This document shows positions 34,897-43,740 of a DNA stretch of 64,000 bases, in pieces. Where the stretch lies: positions 372,001 to 436,000 of the forward strand of contig NZ_JAVRHL010000001.1 in the NCBI RefSeq assembly GCF_031846565.1. Direction: 5' to 3'. The notes under the pieces are model-generated. The model searched no databases, had not been told where the DNA came from, and saw only the letters and a program-made list of their open reading frames with translations. The translations under genes were made by a program, and so were the position numbers. The stretch comes from Tropicimonas_B omnivorans. GTDB lineage: Bacteria > Pseudomonadota > Alphaproteobacteria > Rhodobacterales > Rhodobacteraceae. How positions within the stretch are numbered: position 1 is the stretch's first letter; each line of letters starts with the position of its first letter.

Positions 34897-36096
34897 GTGC
34901 AGGACGGGACCGCCCGCATCCCGAACCTCAGGCATGTCGCGGGGATCGAGGCCATCGGGCGGGAGGGCACCCTGTCCGCTGCCGCCGCCGCCGTGTCCCT
35001 CTCCCAACCGGCCATGACCCAAGGGCTTGCCGCCGTTGAGCACAGCGTCGGAACGCCCCTTTTCCTGCGCACCCGCTCGGGCATGACGCCGACCGAAGCC
35101 GGGGAGATCTACCTTCGGCGCATCCACCGGGGCCTCGCCCTCCTGCGCCGGGCGGGACAGGCGGCGGGCCGGCCGAATCTCTGGCGGATGGTGAGCCTCG
35201 GTCAACTCGCGGCACTGATCGCGGCGGTCGAGCACGGCGGGATCAGACCCGCTGCCGCCGCACTCGGGCGCGAGGCGTCCACCATCAGTCGCGGGTGCCG
35301 CGGGTTGTCGGACCTTGCCGGACTGCCGCTCTTCGAGGCGACCTCCCACGGGATGACCCCGAGCCGGCCCGCGCGAGACCTCGCCCGGCTCGGGCACCTC
35401 GCCCTCGCCGAACTGGAGCAGGCCCGCCTCGACGTGGCCGACTGGCAGGGCAGCTTCGGCGGGCGCATCGTCGTCGGGTGCCTGCCGCTGGCGCAACCGG
35501 CGCTGCTTCCCGAAGCCCTCTGCCGGTTTGCCGGGGAGTTTCCGACCGTTGCGATCAGCGTGGCGGACGGGCTCTATCCCGCCCTCGCGCAGGATCTCCG
35601 CCACGGCCGGATCGACCTTCTGATCGGCGCGCTGCGCGAGGAAAACCTGCCCGATGGCGTGACGGAGCGCATCCTCTTCTCGGACAATCTCTGCATCGCC
35701 GCGCGGCCCGGCCACCCGCTCGTCCGTGGCCCCGCGAGCGACGCCGACCTCGCCCGGTTCCCCTGGATCGCCCCCCGCAGCGGCGCCCCCTCCCGCGCGC
35801 ATTTCGACGCGCTTCAGGCCCGCCTCGCGCCGGACGGGTGCCCCCGCCCCATCGAAACCGGCTCCTCCGCCGTGATCGCCGGGCTGCTCGCGCGGTCGGA
35901 TCGGCTGGCTCTCGTGTCGCGAACGCAGGTTGAGGACGACCTGGCGGCGGGGCGCCTCTCCCTCATCGAGACCGAGATCCCGGACAGCCCGCGCGCCATC
36001 GGCTACGCGCACCGCTCGGACTGGCTTCCGAGCGTGCCACAGGCGCGCTTCCTCGAGATCTTCGAGGACGTAGTGGCGCGTCCCGGTCTGTCCTGA
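34897..36096 (+). CDS. LysR-type regulator with two tandem DNA-binding domains
   Basis: 399 residues, about 100 longer than a normal LysR protein. Residues ~13-75 form one winged HTH (AIGREGTLSAAAAAVSLSQP through SGMTPTEAGEIYLRRI), and ~98-165 a second, diverged one (AAVEHGGIRPAAAALGREAS through SHGMTPSRPARDLARL). Residues ~175-395 are a LysR effector domain. Starts with GTG 12 bases after galD. Likely controls the gal genes, in the position of GalR-type regulators (inference). The second HTH keeps the wing motif HGMTPS and so looks functional. Confidence 0.88.
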   Translation: MQDGTARIPNLRHVAGIEAIGREGTLSAAAAAVSLSQPAMTQGLAAVEHSVGTPLFLRTRSGMTPTEAGEIYLRRIHRGLALLRRAGQAAGRPNLWRMVSLGQLAALIAAVEHGGIRPAAAALGREASTISRGCRGLSDLAGLPLFEATSHGMTPSRPARDLARLGHLALAELEQARLDVADWQGSFGGRIVVGCLPLAQPALLPEALCRFAGEFPTVAISVADGLYPALAQDLRHGRIDLLIGALREENLPDGVTERILFSDNLCIAARPGHPLVRGPASDADLARFPWIAPRSGAPSRAHFDALQARLAPDGCPRPIETGSSAVIAGLLARSDRLALVSRTQVEDDLAAGRLSLIETEIPDSPRAIGYAHRSDWLPSVPQARFLEIFEDVVARPGLS

Positions 36097-36099
36097 GGC

Positions 36100-37056
36100 T
36101 CAGGCTTCCGGAAAGAAGCACGCCGCCGGGTGAGGTTCGCCTTCGAGAACCGGGCGCTCGGCGCGGCACTTGTCCTGCGCTTTCCAGCAGCGGGGCGCGA
36201 AGGGGCAGCCGGGGGGGACGTTCATCGGAGACGGCAGCTCTCCCACCAGCTTGATCCGCTCGCGCCGGCTGGACGGCTCCGCGGAGGGCGTCGCCGACAG
36301 GAGCGCCTTGGTGTAGGGGTGCCGCGGCGCCGCGAAGACCTCGTCCTTCGGCCCGACCTCCACCGGCCGGCCGAGATACATCACCATGATGTCGTCAGCG
36401 ACGTGCCGGACGACGGACAAATCGTGGCTGATGAAGAGGTAGGCCAGGTCGAGCCGCTCCTGAAGGTCGTTCAGCAGGTTCAGGATCTGGCTCTGGATCG
36501 ACAGATCGAGCGCGGAGACCGGCTCGTCCAGCACCAGCAGCTTCGGCTCCAGCATCAGCGCGCGGGCAACCGCGACGCGCTGGCGCTGACCGCCGGAGAA
36601 CATGTGGGGGTAGCGGTCGTAATGCTCCTCGCGCAGGCCGACGAGGCGCATCATCTCCTTGGCCGCCGCGCGCCGCTCCTTGGCGCTCATCTTCGGACGG
36701 TTGATCTTGAGCGGCTCCTCGAGGATCGCGCCAACGCGCTTGCGCAGGTTCAGCGAGCCGTAGGGGTCCTGGAAGACGATCTGCACGTCGGTCCGCAGGG
36801 AGGGCCAGTCTGGCTTGGTCGCGCTTCGCCCGTCGATCTCCAAGGTGCCGCTCGTGGGCTCCTCGATGAGCGTGACGAGCCGCGCGAGGGTGGACTTGCC
36901 GCAGCCTGACTCGCCGACGACGGCCAGCGTCTTGCCGGCCTCGATGGAGAAGGACGTGCCGGCCACGGCGCGAACGATGCCGGCGTCCGAGAACAGCCCA
37001 CCGCCGACCTCGTAGTCGCGGCCCAGATCCTTCGCGGTGACGACGGTGGCGCTCAT
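36100..37056 (-). CDS. dppF: Dipeptide/oligopeptide ABC transporter ATP-binding protein (DppF type)
   Basis: 318 residues. Walker A GESGCGKST, signature FSGGQRQRVAVARA and Walker B LLVLDEPVSALD are complete. The C-terminal region PYTKALLSATPSAEP plus the cysteine-bearing GCPFAPRC tail is the oligopeptide-transporter extension, which can carry an Fe-S cluster. Partner of DppD; the two start/stop codons overlap (ATGA). Last gene of the dpp operon, with its stop 3 bases from the convergent LysR gene. Confidence 0.93.
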   Translation of the reverse strand: MSATVVTAKDLGRDYEVGGGLFSDAGIVRAVAGTSFSIEAGKTLAVVGESGCGKSTLARLVTLIEEPTSGTLEIDGRSATKPDWPSLRTDVQIVFQDPYGSLNLRKRVGAILEEPLKINRPKMSAKERRAAAKEMMRLVGLREEHYDRYPHMFSGGQRQRVAVARALMLEPKLLVLDEPVSALDLSIQSQILNLLNDLQERLDLAYLFISHDLSVVRHVADDIMVMYLGRPVEVGPKDEVFAAPRHPYTKALLSATPSAEPSSRRERIKLVGELPSPMNVPPGCPFAPRCWKAQDKCRAERPVLEGEPHPAACFFPEA

Positions 37057-38054
37057 GCGCTCGCTCCTTCGACCTTCGCCGGCACGACGCCCCCCGGCAC
37101 CTCCAGCGGATAGTGACAGCGCGCAAGGCCGAGCGGACGCGGCTGCACCGGCGGCGGCACGATGCGGCAGGTCTCGTCAGCGAACTTGCAGCGCGGCGAG
37201 AAGAGACAGCCCTCCGGTCGGTCGTGCTGCCCCGGAACGACGCCCGGAATGGTCGGCAGCCGCTTTTCCGTGGCCCGCTCCGGCAGGGCGGCGAGAAGGG
37301 CGGCCGTATAGGGGTGATGCGGCGCCCTGAAGAGATCCGCGACCGGCTGCTCCTCCACCTTCTGCCCGGCATACTGGACCGCCACCCGTTCCGCCGTCTC
37401 CGCGACGACGCCCATGTCGTGCGTGATGAGGATGAGGCCCATCCCGGTATCCCTCTGCAGGCCGGTCAGGAGATCGAGGATCTGGGCCTGGATCGTCACG
37501 TCGAGCGCCGTGGTCGGCTCGTCCGCGATCAGGAGGCGGGGGCGGCAGGAGATCGCCATGGCGATCATGACCCGCTGGTTCATGCCCCCTGAAAGCTGGT
37601 GGGGGAATGCGGACAGGCGCTTCTCGGGCGACGGGATTCCGACCATCTCGAACAGCTCGATGCAGCGGGCATGGCGCTGCTTGCGGTCGAGGTCGGTATG
37701 CTTGCGAAGCGCCTCCTTGATCTGAAAGCCGACGGTGAAGCACGGGTTCAGCGAGGACATCGGTTCCTGGAAGATCATCGACAGGTCCGCGCCGATGAGC
37801 CGGCGCCGTTCCGGGCCCGACATGGCGCGCAGGTCCCGCCCGTCGAAACTCATTTCGTCTGCGGTGACCGTCGCGGTCCAGGGCAGAAGGCCCATCGTCG
37901 CCAGCATGGAGACGGACTTGCCGGACCCGGACTCGCCGACGATGGCGAGGATCTCGCCCGCGCGCACGTCCACGTCGACGCTGTCGACCGCGCGGAAGCG
38001 GCCCGAACCGGTGGTGAACTCCACCGAGAGATTGCGGATGGTCAGAAGGGACAT
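37053..38054 (-). CDS. dppD: Dipeptide ABC transporter ATP-binding protein (DppD type)
   Basis: 333 residues. Walker A GESGSGKSVSM, signature LSGGMNQRVMIAMA and Walker B LLIADEPTTALD are intact, with the C-terminal GCLFSPRCKF cysteine motif of the family. It powers uptake together with DppF. The start is 6 bases after dppC and the stop overlaps dppF. Confidence 0.93.
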   Translation of the reverse strand: MSLLTIRNLSVEFTTGSGRFRAVDSVDVDVRAGEILAIVGESGSGKSVSMLATMGLLPWTATVTADEMSFDGRDLRAMSGPERRRLIGADLSMIFQEPMSSLNPCFTVGFQIKEALRKHTDLDRKQRHARCIELFEMVGIPSPEKRLSAFPHQLSGGMNQRVMIAMAISCRPRLLIADEPTTALDVTIQAQILDLLTGLQRDTGMGLILITHDMGVVAETAERVAVQYAGQKVEEQPVADLFRAPHHPYTAALLAALPERATEKRLPTIPGVVPGQHDRPEGCLFSPRCKFADETCRIVPPPVQPRPLGLARCHYPLEVPGGVVPAKVEGASA

Positions 38055-38060
38055 CTGGAA

Positions 38061-38969
38061 TCAGCTCCGCTTCAGCTTGGGATCGAGCGCGTCGCGAAGG
38101 CCGTCGCCCATCAGGTTGATCGCGAGCACGGTGACGAGGATGGCAAGGCCGGGGAAGGTCACGACCCACCACGCCCGGAGGACGAATTCCCGCGCATCGG
38201 CGAGCATCGTGCCCCATTCGGGTGTCGGCGGCTGCGCGCCCATGCCGAGGAAGCCGAGCGCGGCGGCGTCGAGGATCGCGGTGGAGAAGGACAGCGCGGC
38301 CTGCACGATGATCGGCGCGAGGCAATTGGGCAGAACGGTCAGGAACATCTGCCGCAGCGGCCCGGCGCCCGCGACACGGCTGGCGATGACGTAATCCTTG
38401 GTCCGCTCGTTCAGAACGGAGGCACGCGTAAGGCGGACGTAATGCGGCTGAAGGACCAGCGCGATGGCAATCATGGCGTTCAGGAGCGACGGCCCGAGAA
38501 CCGCCACGAGCACCAGCGCCAGGAGGAGCGACGGAAAGGCGAGGACGATATCCATCAGGCGCATGATCAGCGTGTCGAGCCACTTCGGCGCGAAGCCCGC
38601 GACGAGGCCGAGGAAGATGCCCCCCGTCGCCGCGACGACGACGACGACGATGCCGACGAAGAAGGAGAACCGCGCCCCATGGATCAACCGGGAGAGCATG
38701 TCCCGCCCCAGCGCGTCCGTTCCGAGGGGAAAGCCCCATGTCCCTCCGTCCTGCCAGACAGGCGGTTGCAGGATCGCGGAGCGGAACTGCGTCGAGGGAT
38801 CGTAGGGCGCGATGAGATCGGCGAACAGCGCAACGAAGACGAAGGCGATGAAGACGTAGAGCCCCATAACCGCGCCGCGGTTTTCCTTGAAGTACGTCCA
38901 GAACTCCCGAAGTCGGCCGGGGCGGCGCGTCGGGACGGTACTGGCGATTTGAGACGAGGCGTCGGCCAT
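38061..38969 (-). CDS. dppC: Dipeptide ABC transporter permease (DppC type)
   Basis: 302 residues from the ATG at 38969. It has an N-terminal cytoplasmic segment, a first membrane helix at ~35, a periplasmic loop with the family sequence LGTDALGRDMLSRLIHGAR, then five more helices with the EAA-like loop ASRVAGAGPLRQMFLTVLPN that docks on the ATPases. In-frame codons upstream overlap dppB and lack a ribosome-binding site. Forms the membrane pore with DppB. Confidence 0.93.
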   Translation of the reverse strand: MADASSQIASTVPTRRPGRLREFWTYFKENRGAVMGLYVFIAFVFVALFADLIAPYDPSTQFRSAILQPPVWQDGGTWGFPLGTDALGRDMLSRLIHGARFSFFVGIVVVVVAATGGIFLGLVAGFAPKWLDTLIMRLMDIVLAFPSLLLALVLVAVLGPSLLNAMIAIALVLQPHYVRLTRASVLNERTKDYVIASRVAGAGPLRQMFLTVLPNCLAPIIVQAALSFSTAILDAAALGFLGMGAQPPTPEWGTMLADAREFVLRAWWVVTFPGLAILVTVLAINLMGDGLRDALDPKLKRS

Positions 38970-38970
38970 G

Positions 38971-39978
38971 TCAGCGCTTCCGGATCTTGGGGTTGATGAG
39001 GCCGTAGAGCACATCGACGATGAGGTTCACGATCATCACGATGACCGCGATCATCAGAAGGCCGCCCTGAACCACCGGGTAGTCCCGGCGGAAAATGCTG
39101 TCGACCATCCATTTGCCGATGCCGGGCCAGGAGAAGATCGTCTCGGTCAGGATCGCCCCGGCGAGAAGCGTACCGACCGAGAGGCCGATGACGGTGATGA
39201 CGGGGATCATGGCATTGCGCAGCGCATGGAGCCCGTTCACCCGGCCGGGGGACAGGCCCTTCGCGCGCGCGGTGCGGATGTAGTCCTCGCTCAGGACCTC
39301 CAGCATCGCCGAACGCGTCTGTCGCGCGATGACGGCGAGCGGGATGGTTCCCAGGACGATGGAGGGCAGGATCAGGTGCTGCACCGCCGACTTGAAGGCG
39401 CCGCTCTGACCGGACAGCAGCGAGTCGATCAGCATGAAGCCCGTCACGTCGTCGAAGAAGTACATCAGCCCCATCCGGCCCGAAACGGGCGTCCAGCCGA
39501 GGTTACCGGAGAAGACGATGATGAGGAGCAGGGCCCACCAGAAGATCGGCATCGAGTAGCCGACGAGCGCAGTGGACATCAGCGCCCGGTCGAAGAACTT
39601 GCCGCGATAGACCGCGGCGATGATCCCCGCAGGCAGACCGAGCACGATGGCGAAGATGATCGCGCAGAGCGACAATTCCAGCGTCGCCGGGAACAGGGAG
39701 AAGAACTCGTCCCAGACCGGGCGATTGGTCACGAAGGACCGGCCGAGGTCACCCTGAAGGACGCCGGTGAAATATTCCCAGAACTGAATGGGGAGCGGAC
39801 GGTCGAATCCGAACTGCTGGGACAGCGCTTCGTACCGTTCCTGGGTCATGCCCCTCTCGCCGGCCATGACGATGATCGGATCGCCGGGCAGGACGCGGAT
39901 GAAGCCGAAGGAAACGATGCAGACGCCGAGGAACGTCGGCACGAAAGTCGCGAGCCGCGACAGGAGATACTTGAGCAA
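38971..39978 (-). CDS. dppB: Dipeptide ABC transporter permease (DppB type)
   Basis: 335 residues, six membrane helices. The N-terminus LKYLLSRLATFVPTFLGVCI and the loop RTARAKGLSPGRVNGLHALR (EAA motif) are diagnostic for DppB/OppB permeases. The best start is a TTG at 39978, preceded by AAAGCGGG; no ATG fits the family N-terminus. It is separated from dppA by 138 bases with two hairpins and from dppC by a single base. Confidence 0.9.
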   Translation of the reverse strand: MLKYLLSRLATFVPTFLGVCIVSFGFIRVLPGDPIIVMAGERGMTQERYEALSQQFGFDRPLPIQFWEYFTGVLQGDLGRSFVTNRPVWDEFFSLFPATLELSLCAIIFAIVLGLPAGIIAAVYRGKFFDRALMSTALVGYSMPIFWWALLLIIVFSGNLGWTPVSGRMGLMYFFDDVTGFMLIDSLLSGQSGAFKSAVQHLILPSIVLGTIPLAVIARQTRSAMLEVLSEDYIRTARAKGLSPGRVNGLHALRNAMIPVITVIGLSVGTLLAGAILTETIFSWPGIGKWMVDSIFRRDYPVVQGGLLMIAVIVMIVNLIVDVLYGLINPKIRKR

Positions 39979-40040
39979 TGAACCCGCTTTCCGTTGGCTG
40001 CTGGTCGGCGCTGAAGGCGATCTGGCGTGCCGTCCGACCT

Positions 40041-40091
40041 GTCTCCCGCTTGGGGAGACCGCGGACAGGGGCGGGCCGGGTAGCCCGCCCC
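40041..40091 (-). terminator. Two adjacent hairpins between dppA and dppB
   Basis: GGGGCGGGC-N6-GCCCGCCCC (40068-40091, 9-pair stem) and GTCTCCC-N5-GGGAGAC (40041-40059, 7-pair stem), both perfect, lie downstream of the dppA stop. Neither has a U-tract on the minus strand. This fits partial termination or protection of the dppA message, so that the binding protein exceeds the membrane subunits. Confidence 0.6.
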
Positions 40092-40116
40092 CTTATTGGT
40101 CGTCAAGACGCGAGGA

Positions 40117-41712
40117 TCACTCGCTGGCGAGGCTCACGTCGTCGAAGAGGTGGCCGCCGAGCGGGTGCACCACGTAGCCTTCGACTTCCGGGCGGACCGG
40201 CATGAAGACGACGGAGTGGGCGATCGTCGCCCAGGGTGCCTGCTCCTTGAAGATCACCTGGGCCTCTTCGTAGAGCGCGGCGCGCTCCTCCTGCGTCGGC
40301 AGGGTCTTGGCTTCCTGGATGATCTCCTCGAACTCCTCGTTGCACCACTGGGCGCGGTTGGCGCCGCCGACGCCGTCACAGCCGAGAAGGACCGCGAGGA
40401 AGTTGTCCGGATCGCCGTTGTCCCCGGTCCAGCCGAGGAGCACGGCGCCGTCACGATCCTCGTCGGAGGACCGCTCGAGGTACTCGCCCCACTCGTAGGA
40501 CACGATCTCCACGTCGACGCCGATCTCGGAGAAATCCTCCTGGATCAGCTCGGCCATGCGGCGTGCATTGGGGTTGTATGGGCGCTGCACCGGCATCGCC
40601 CACACCTTCATGGACAGGTCCTCGACGCCGGCCTCTTCGAGCATCTGACGCGCGGCCTCGGGATCGTAGGAATCGTCCTCGACCGCCTCGTTGTAGGACC
40701 ACATGGTCGGCGGAATCGGGTTCTTCGCCGTCTCGCCGTAGCCCTGGAAGATCACCTCGATGATGGCGTCCTTGTCGATCGCCATGTTCAGGGCCTTGCG
40801 GACCTGAGGATCGTCGAACGGTTCCATCGTGGTGTTATAGGCGAGGTAGCCGACGTTCAGACCCTCCTGCTGGAGCATCTCGACATCGTCGGCATCCATC
40901 ATCGCCTGGATGTCGGCAGGGTTCGGATAGGGCATCACATGGCATTCGCCGGCCCGCAGGCGCTGGTAGCGCACGGACGCGTCGGGCGTGATCGCGAAGA
41001 CGAGATTGTCGACCTTCGGCGTGTCCTCTTCCCAGTACTCCTCGTTCGCGGTGTACCGGATCACGGCGTCCGTCTGGTAATCCTGGAACGAGAACGGGCC
41101 GGTGCCGACGGGCTGCTGGTTCAGCATCTCCGGCGTACCGGCTTCCTCCATCGCGTCCGCGTATTCCTTGGACATGATGGACGCGAAATCCATCGCGAGG
41201 TTCGCGATGAAGGGCGCTTCGGGGCGGGTCAGGTTGAACCGGACCGTCATGTCGTCGACCTTCTCGATGCTCTCGATCAGGTCCGGCATGGACATGCTGT
41301 TGAAGTATTCCCAGGAGCCCGCATAGGAGAAATACGGGTTCTCTTCGTCCATCTGCCGCTCGAAGCTGAAGATGACGTCATCGGCGTTCATCGGGCGGGT
41401 GGGGGTGAACATGTCGTTCGAGTGGAACTGCACGTCCGGACGCAGGGTGAAGGTGAAGGACGTGCCGTCCTCGGACACCTCCCAGCTCTCGGCAAGGCCG
41501 GGAACGACGTTCGTCGTGCCGGTCTCGAACTCGGCGAGCTGGTTGTAGACGGTGTGGGACGACGCGTCGAAGGTCGTGCCGGCGGTGTAGAGCGCGGGGT
41601 CGAAGCCTTCGGGCGAACCCTCGGAGCAGTAGACCAGCGTCTGGGCGCCGGCGGCGCCGGCGGCGAGGGTCAGCGCAAGGCCGCTCACCGCGAGATGGTT
41701 TACGAATTTCAT
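40117..41712 (-). CDS. dppA: Dipeptide ABC transporter substrate-binding protein
   Basis: 531 residues, periplasmic, family 5 solute-binding protein. A signal peptide ends at AAGAQ, followed by TLVYCSEGSPEGFDPALY, the DppA hallmark, and LAESWEVSEDGTSFTFTLRP. It captures di- and short oligopeptides (haem or ALA uptake is known for some homologues). The ATG at 41712 has a GGGAG before it and opens the signal peptide; an upstream GTG-type start adding MNDRELR is unlikely. First gene of the five-gene dpp operon. Confidence 0.95.
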   Translation of the reverse strand: MKFVNHLAVSGLALTLAAGAAGAQTLVYCSEGSPEGFDPALYTAGTTFDASSHTVYNQLAEFETGTTNVVPGLAESWEVSEDGTSFTFTLRPDVQFHSNDMFTPTRPMNADDVIFSFERQMDEENPYFSYAGSWEYFNSMSMPDLIESIEKVDDMTVRFNLTRPEAPFIANLAMDFASIMSKEYADAMEEAGTPEMLNQQPVGTGPFSFQDYQTDAVIRYTANEEYWEEDTPKVDNLVFAITPDASVRYQRLRAGECHVMPYPNPADIQAMMDADDVEMLQQEGLNVGYLAYNTTMEPFDDPQVRKALNMAIDKDAIIEVIFQGYGETAKNPIPPTMWSYNEAVEDDSYDPEAARQMLEEAGVEDLSMKVWAMPVQRPYNPNARRMAELIQEDFSEIGVDVEIVSYEWGEYLERSSDEDRDGAVLLGWTGDNGDPDNFLAVLLGCDGVGGANRAQWCNEEFEEIIQEAKTLPTQEERAALYEEAQVIFKEQAPWATIAHSVVFMPVRPEVEGYVVHPLGGHLFDDVSLASE

Positions 41713-41854
41713 CCGTAACTCCCTGTCATTCACGCCACCGGCCCTGGAGGCGCGGCAGCTCGCCGGATCGGTTTCCGCCCGGCGTTCATGATGCAGAGGT
41801 TACTCAGGAGCGGCTCGCCTCGTCCAGCCCTGCGGCGGGAAGACGCAGCGACCG

Positions 41855-41880
41855 TTTGCCAGCTAAATGGGCAAATGCCC
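41855..41880. terminator. Overlapping dyads after the UDP-glucose dehydrogenase gene
   Basis: TTTGCC-N9-GGCAAA (41855-41875) and GGGCAAATGCCC (41869-41880) lie 4-30 bases past the ugd stop (minus strand). They could form alternative hairpins that end the ugd transcript before dppA; no clear U-tract follows on the minus strand. Confidence 0.35.
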
Positions 41881-41884
41881 TCTT

Positions 41885-43189
41885 TTATCGCCCCACAGCG
41901 ACGTATGCCTCGAAACCCGCCGCGACGACGTCCTCGCGGGAGTAGACATTGCGCAGGTCTGCGAAGCGGGGGGAGCTCATCGAGCCGGCAATGCGGTCCA
42001 GATCCAGGGCGCGGAACTCGTTCCACTCGGTGAGAATCACGATGGCATGGGCGCCCTCGGCCGCGGCATAGGGGTCCTCGGTCCATTCGACGCCGGGCAG
42101 CATCCCTTCGCCCTCGCGGCGGCCCTGCGGGTCGACCACGCGGACCTTCGCGCCGCCGCCGATGAGGGCCGGGACCAGGGTGAGGGACGGCGCATCGCGC
42201 ATGTCATCGGTGTTGGGCTTGAAGGTGACGCCGAGCACCGCGACGGTCTTGCCGTTGAAGGACCCGTCCAGAAGGTCCTGAAGCTTGTCCACCATCCGGC
42301 GCTTCATCTGCTCGTTCACGTCGATGACGGTCTCGGTGATGTGCAGGGGCGCGGCGTGGTCCTGCCCCATCCGGGCGAGCGCCTTTGTGTCCTTGGGGAA
42401 ACAGGAGCCGCCGTAGCCGGGGCCCGCATGCAGGAACTTGTTCCCGATCCGCCCGTCGAGGCCCATCCCCTTCGAGACCGACTTGATGTCCGCTCCGACC
42501 TTCTCGCACAGCGTCGCGATCTCATTGATGAAGGTGATCTTCGTCGCGAGGAAGGCATTCGCCGCGTACTTGATCATCTCGGCCGATTCCAGGTCGGTGT
42601 AGACGATGGGAAAGTCCCGCAGGAACAGGGGCTTGTAGATATCCCCCATCACCGTCTGCGCCCGCTCCGTCTCGACGCCGACGACGACGCGATCGGGCCG
42701 CATGAAATCGTCGATGGCCGCACCTTCGCGCAGGAACTCCGGATTGGAGGCGACGTCGAACTCGGCATCCGGGCGCGCCGCGCGAATGATCTCGCCCACC
42801 TTGCGGTTGGTGCCGACAGGGACGGTGGATTTCGTGACGATGACAGTCGGTCCGGTCAGCGCTGCCGCAATTTCTTCCGCAGCGGAATAGACATAGCTCA
42901 GATCCGCATGGCCATCGCCCCGGCGCGTCGGCGTGCCGACGGCGATGAAGACCGCATCCGCGCCCGCCACCGCTTCGGCGAGATCGCCGGTGAAGGAAAG
43001 CCGGCCGCCAGCGACGTTCCGTGCCATCAGATCATCGAGACCCGGCTCGTAAATCGGAACCTCGCCGCGCTCCAGCATGTCGATCTTGGCGGGGTTCTTG
43101 TCCACGCAGACGACCTCGTGGCCGAAGTCCGAGAAGCAGACGCCTGAGACGAGGCCGACATAGCCCGTGCCGATCATCGCGATTTTCAT
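41885..43189 (-). CDS. ugd: UDP-glucose 6-dehydrogenase
   Basis: 434 residues. Oxidises UDP-glucose to UDP-glucuronate with two NAD+, for capsule, exopolysaccharide or lipid A sugars. NAD site MKIAMIGTGYVGLVSGVCFS; catalytic Cys in GPGYGGSCFPKDTKAL; C-terminal domain from GVTFKPNTDDMRDAPSL. The ATG at 43189 gives the standard N-terminus. No polysaccharide genes are next to it, so it stands alone between the dpp operon and the regA region. Confidence 0.96.
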   Translation of the reverse strand: MKIAMIGTGYVGLVSGVCFSDFGHEVVCVDKNPAKIDMLERGEVPIYEPGLDDLMARNVAGGRLSFTGDLAEAVAGADAVFIAVGTPTRRGDGHADLSYVYSAAEEIAAALTGPTVIVTKSTVPVGTNRKVGEIIRAARPDAEFDVASNPEFLREGAAIDDFMRPDRVVVGVETERAQTVMGDIYKPLFLRDFPIVYTDLESAEMIKYAANAFLATKITFINEIATLCEKVGADIKSVSKGMGLDGRIGNKFLHAGPGYGGSCFPKDTKALARMGQDHAAPLHITETVIDVNEQMKRRMVDKLQDLLDGSFNGKTVAVLGVTFKPNTDDMRDAPSLTLVPALIGGGAKVRVVDPQGRREGEGMLPGVEWTEDPYAAAEGAHAIVILTEWNEFRALDLDRIAGSMSSPRFADLRNVYSREDVVAAGFEAYVAVGR

Positions 43190-43296
43190 GCCAGACGTCC
43201 TCGCTCTTCCAACCTGTCCTTGCGTCCGGTCGGATGCGGCATGGGGCAGAGGCTGTCAATGCCGCGGGCGGCACTCCCTCGCCTGCGGGTTGCGCT

Positions 43297-43740
43297 TCAG
43301 GCGCAGGCGAGCCCGGCGGACAGCCGCTCAGGCGCTACGCGGATGGCGCCCTCGCCGGTGAGGTCCGGAGCATCGCTGCGATCCCCGCCGGTCGTTCGGA
43401 CAGGCGTGCCGGATCGATCGTAGGACCAGCCGAGAAAGGCGCCGCCGCGCATGATTGCGGTCAGTCCGCCGGCCCAGTCATACGCACGCGCCGGCCCGCC
43501 GCAGGACACCTCCCGCACGCTGACCGGCCGCGCACCCGTGAGGCGGCTCGCCGCCGTCAATGTGCTTGCCTCGGTCCGGCCGAAGCCGATCTCCATCCCA
43601 GTCGCGCCGGCGCGCAGGCCGTCCGGCGCCAGCACCAGGGGCGGCCCGGACGGCGCACGGGCCACCGATGTTTCGGGGGCGCTGGCGGTACAGCCGCCGA
43701 GAGCCGCGCCCAGCGCGAGGGCCAGAGCCACGCGCCTCAC
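43297..43740 (-). CDS. Small lipoprotein of unknown function cotranscribed with regA
   Basis: 147 residues. A lipoprotein signal ends in ALGGC (Cys17), then a Pro/Ala-rich linker and a C-terminal part with Gly/Ser-rich segments (MEIGFGRTEAS, RGGAFLGWSYDRSG) and two cysteines outside the lipobox. No family recognised. The GTG start at 43740 overlaps the regA stop (GTGA), so its expression is tied to the redox regulator. It is not SenC/PrrC, which is the usual neighbour of regA in Rhodobacter. Confidence 0.7.
   Translation of the reverse strand: MRRVALALALGAALGGCTASAPETSVARAPSGPPLVLAPDGLRAGATGMEIGFGRTEASTLTAASRLTGARPVSVREVSCGGPARAYDWAGGLTAIMRGGAFLGWSYDRSGTPVRTTGGDRSDAPDLTGEGAIRVAPERLSAGLACA

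Noticed and set aside
18101..36096. Catabolic region as a recent mobile island
   Set aside because: No integrase, tRNA target, transposase or direct repeats at the ends, and base composition by eye is like the neighbours, so recent transfer is not supported.
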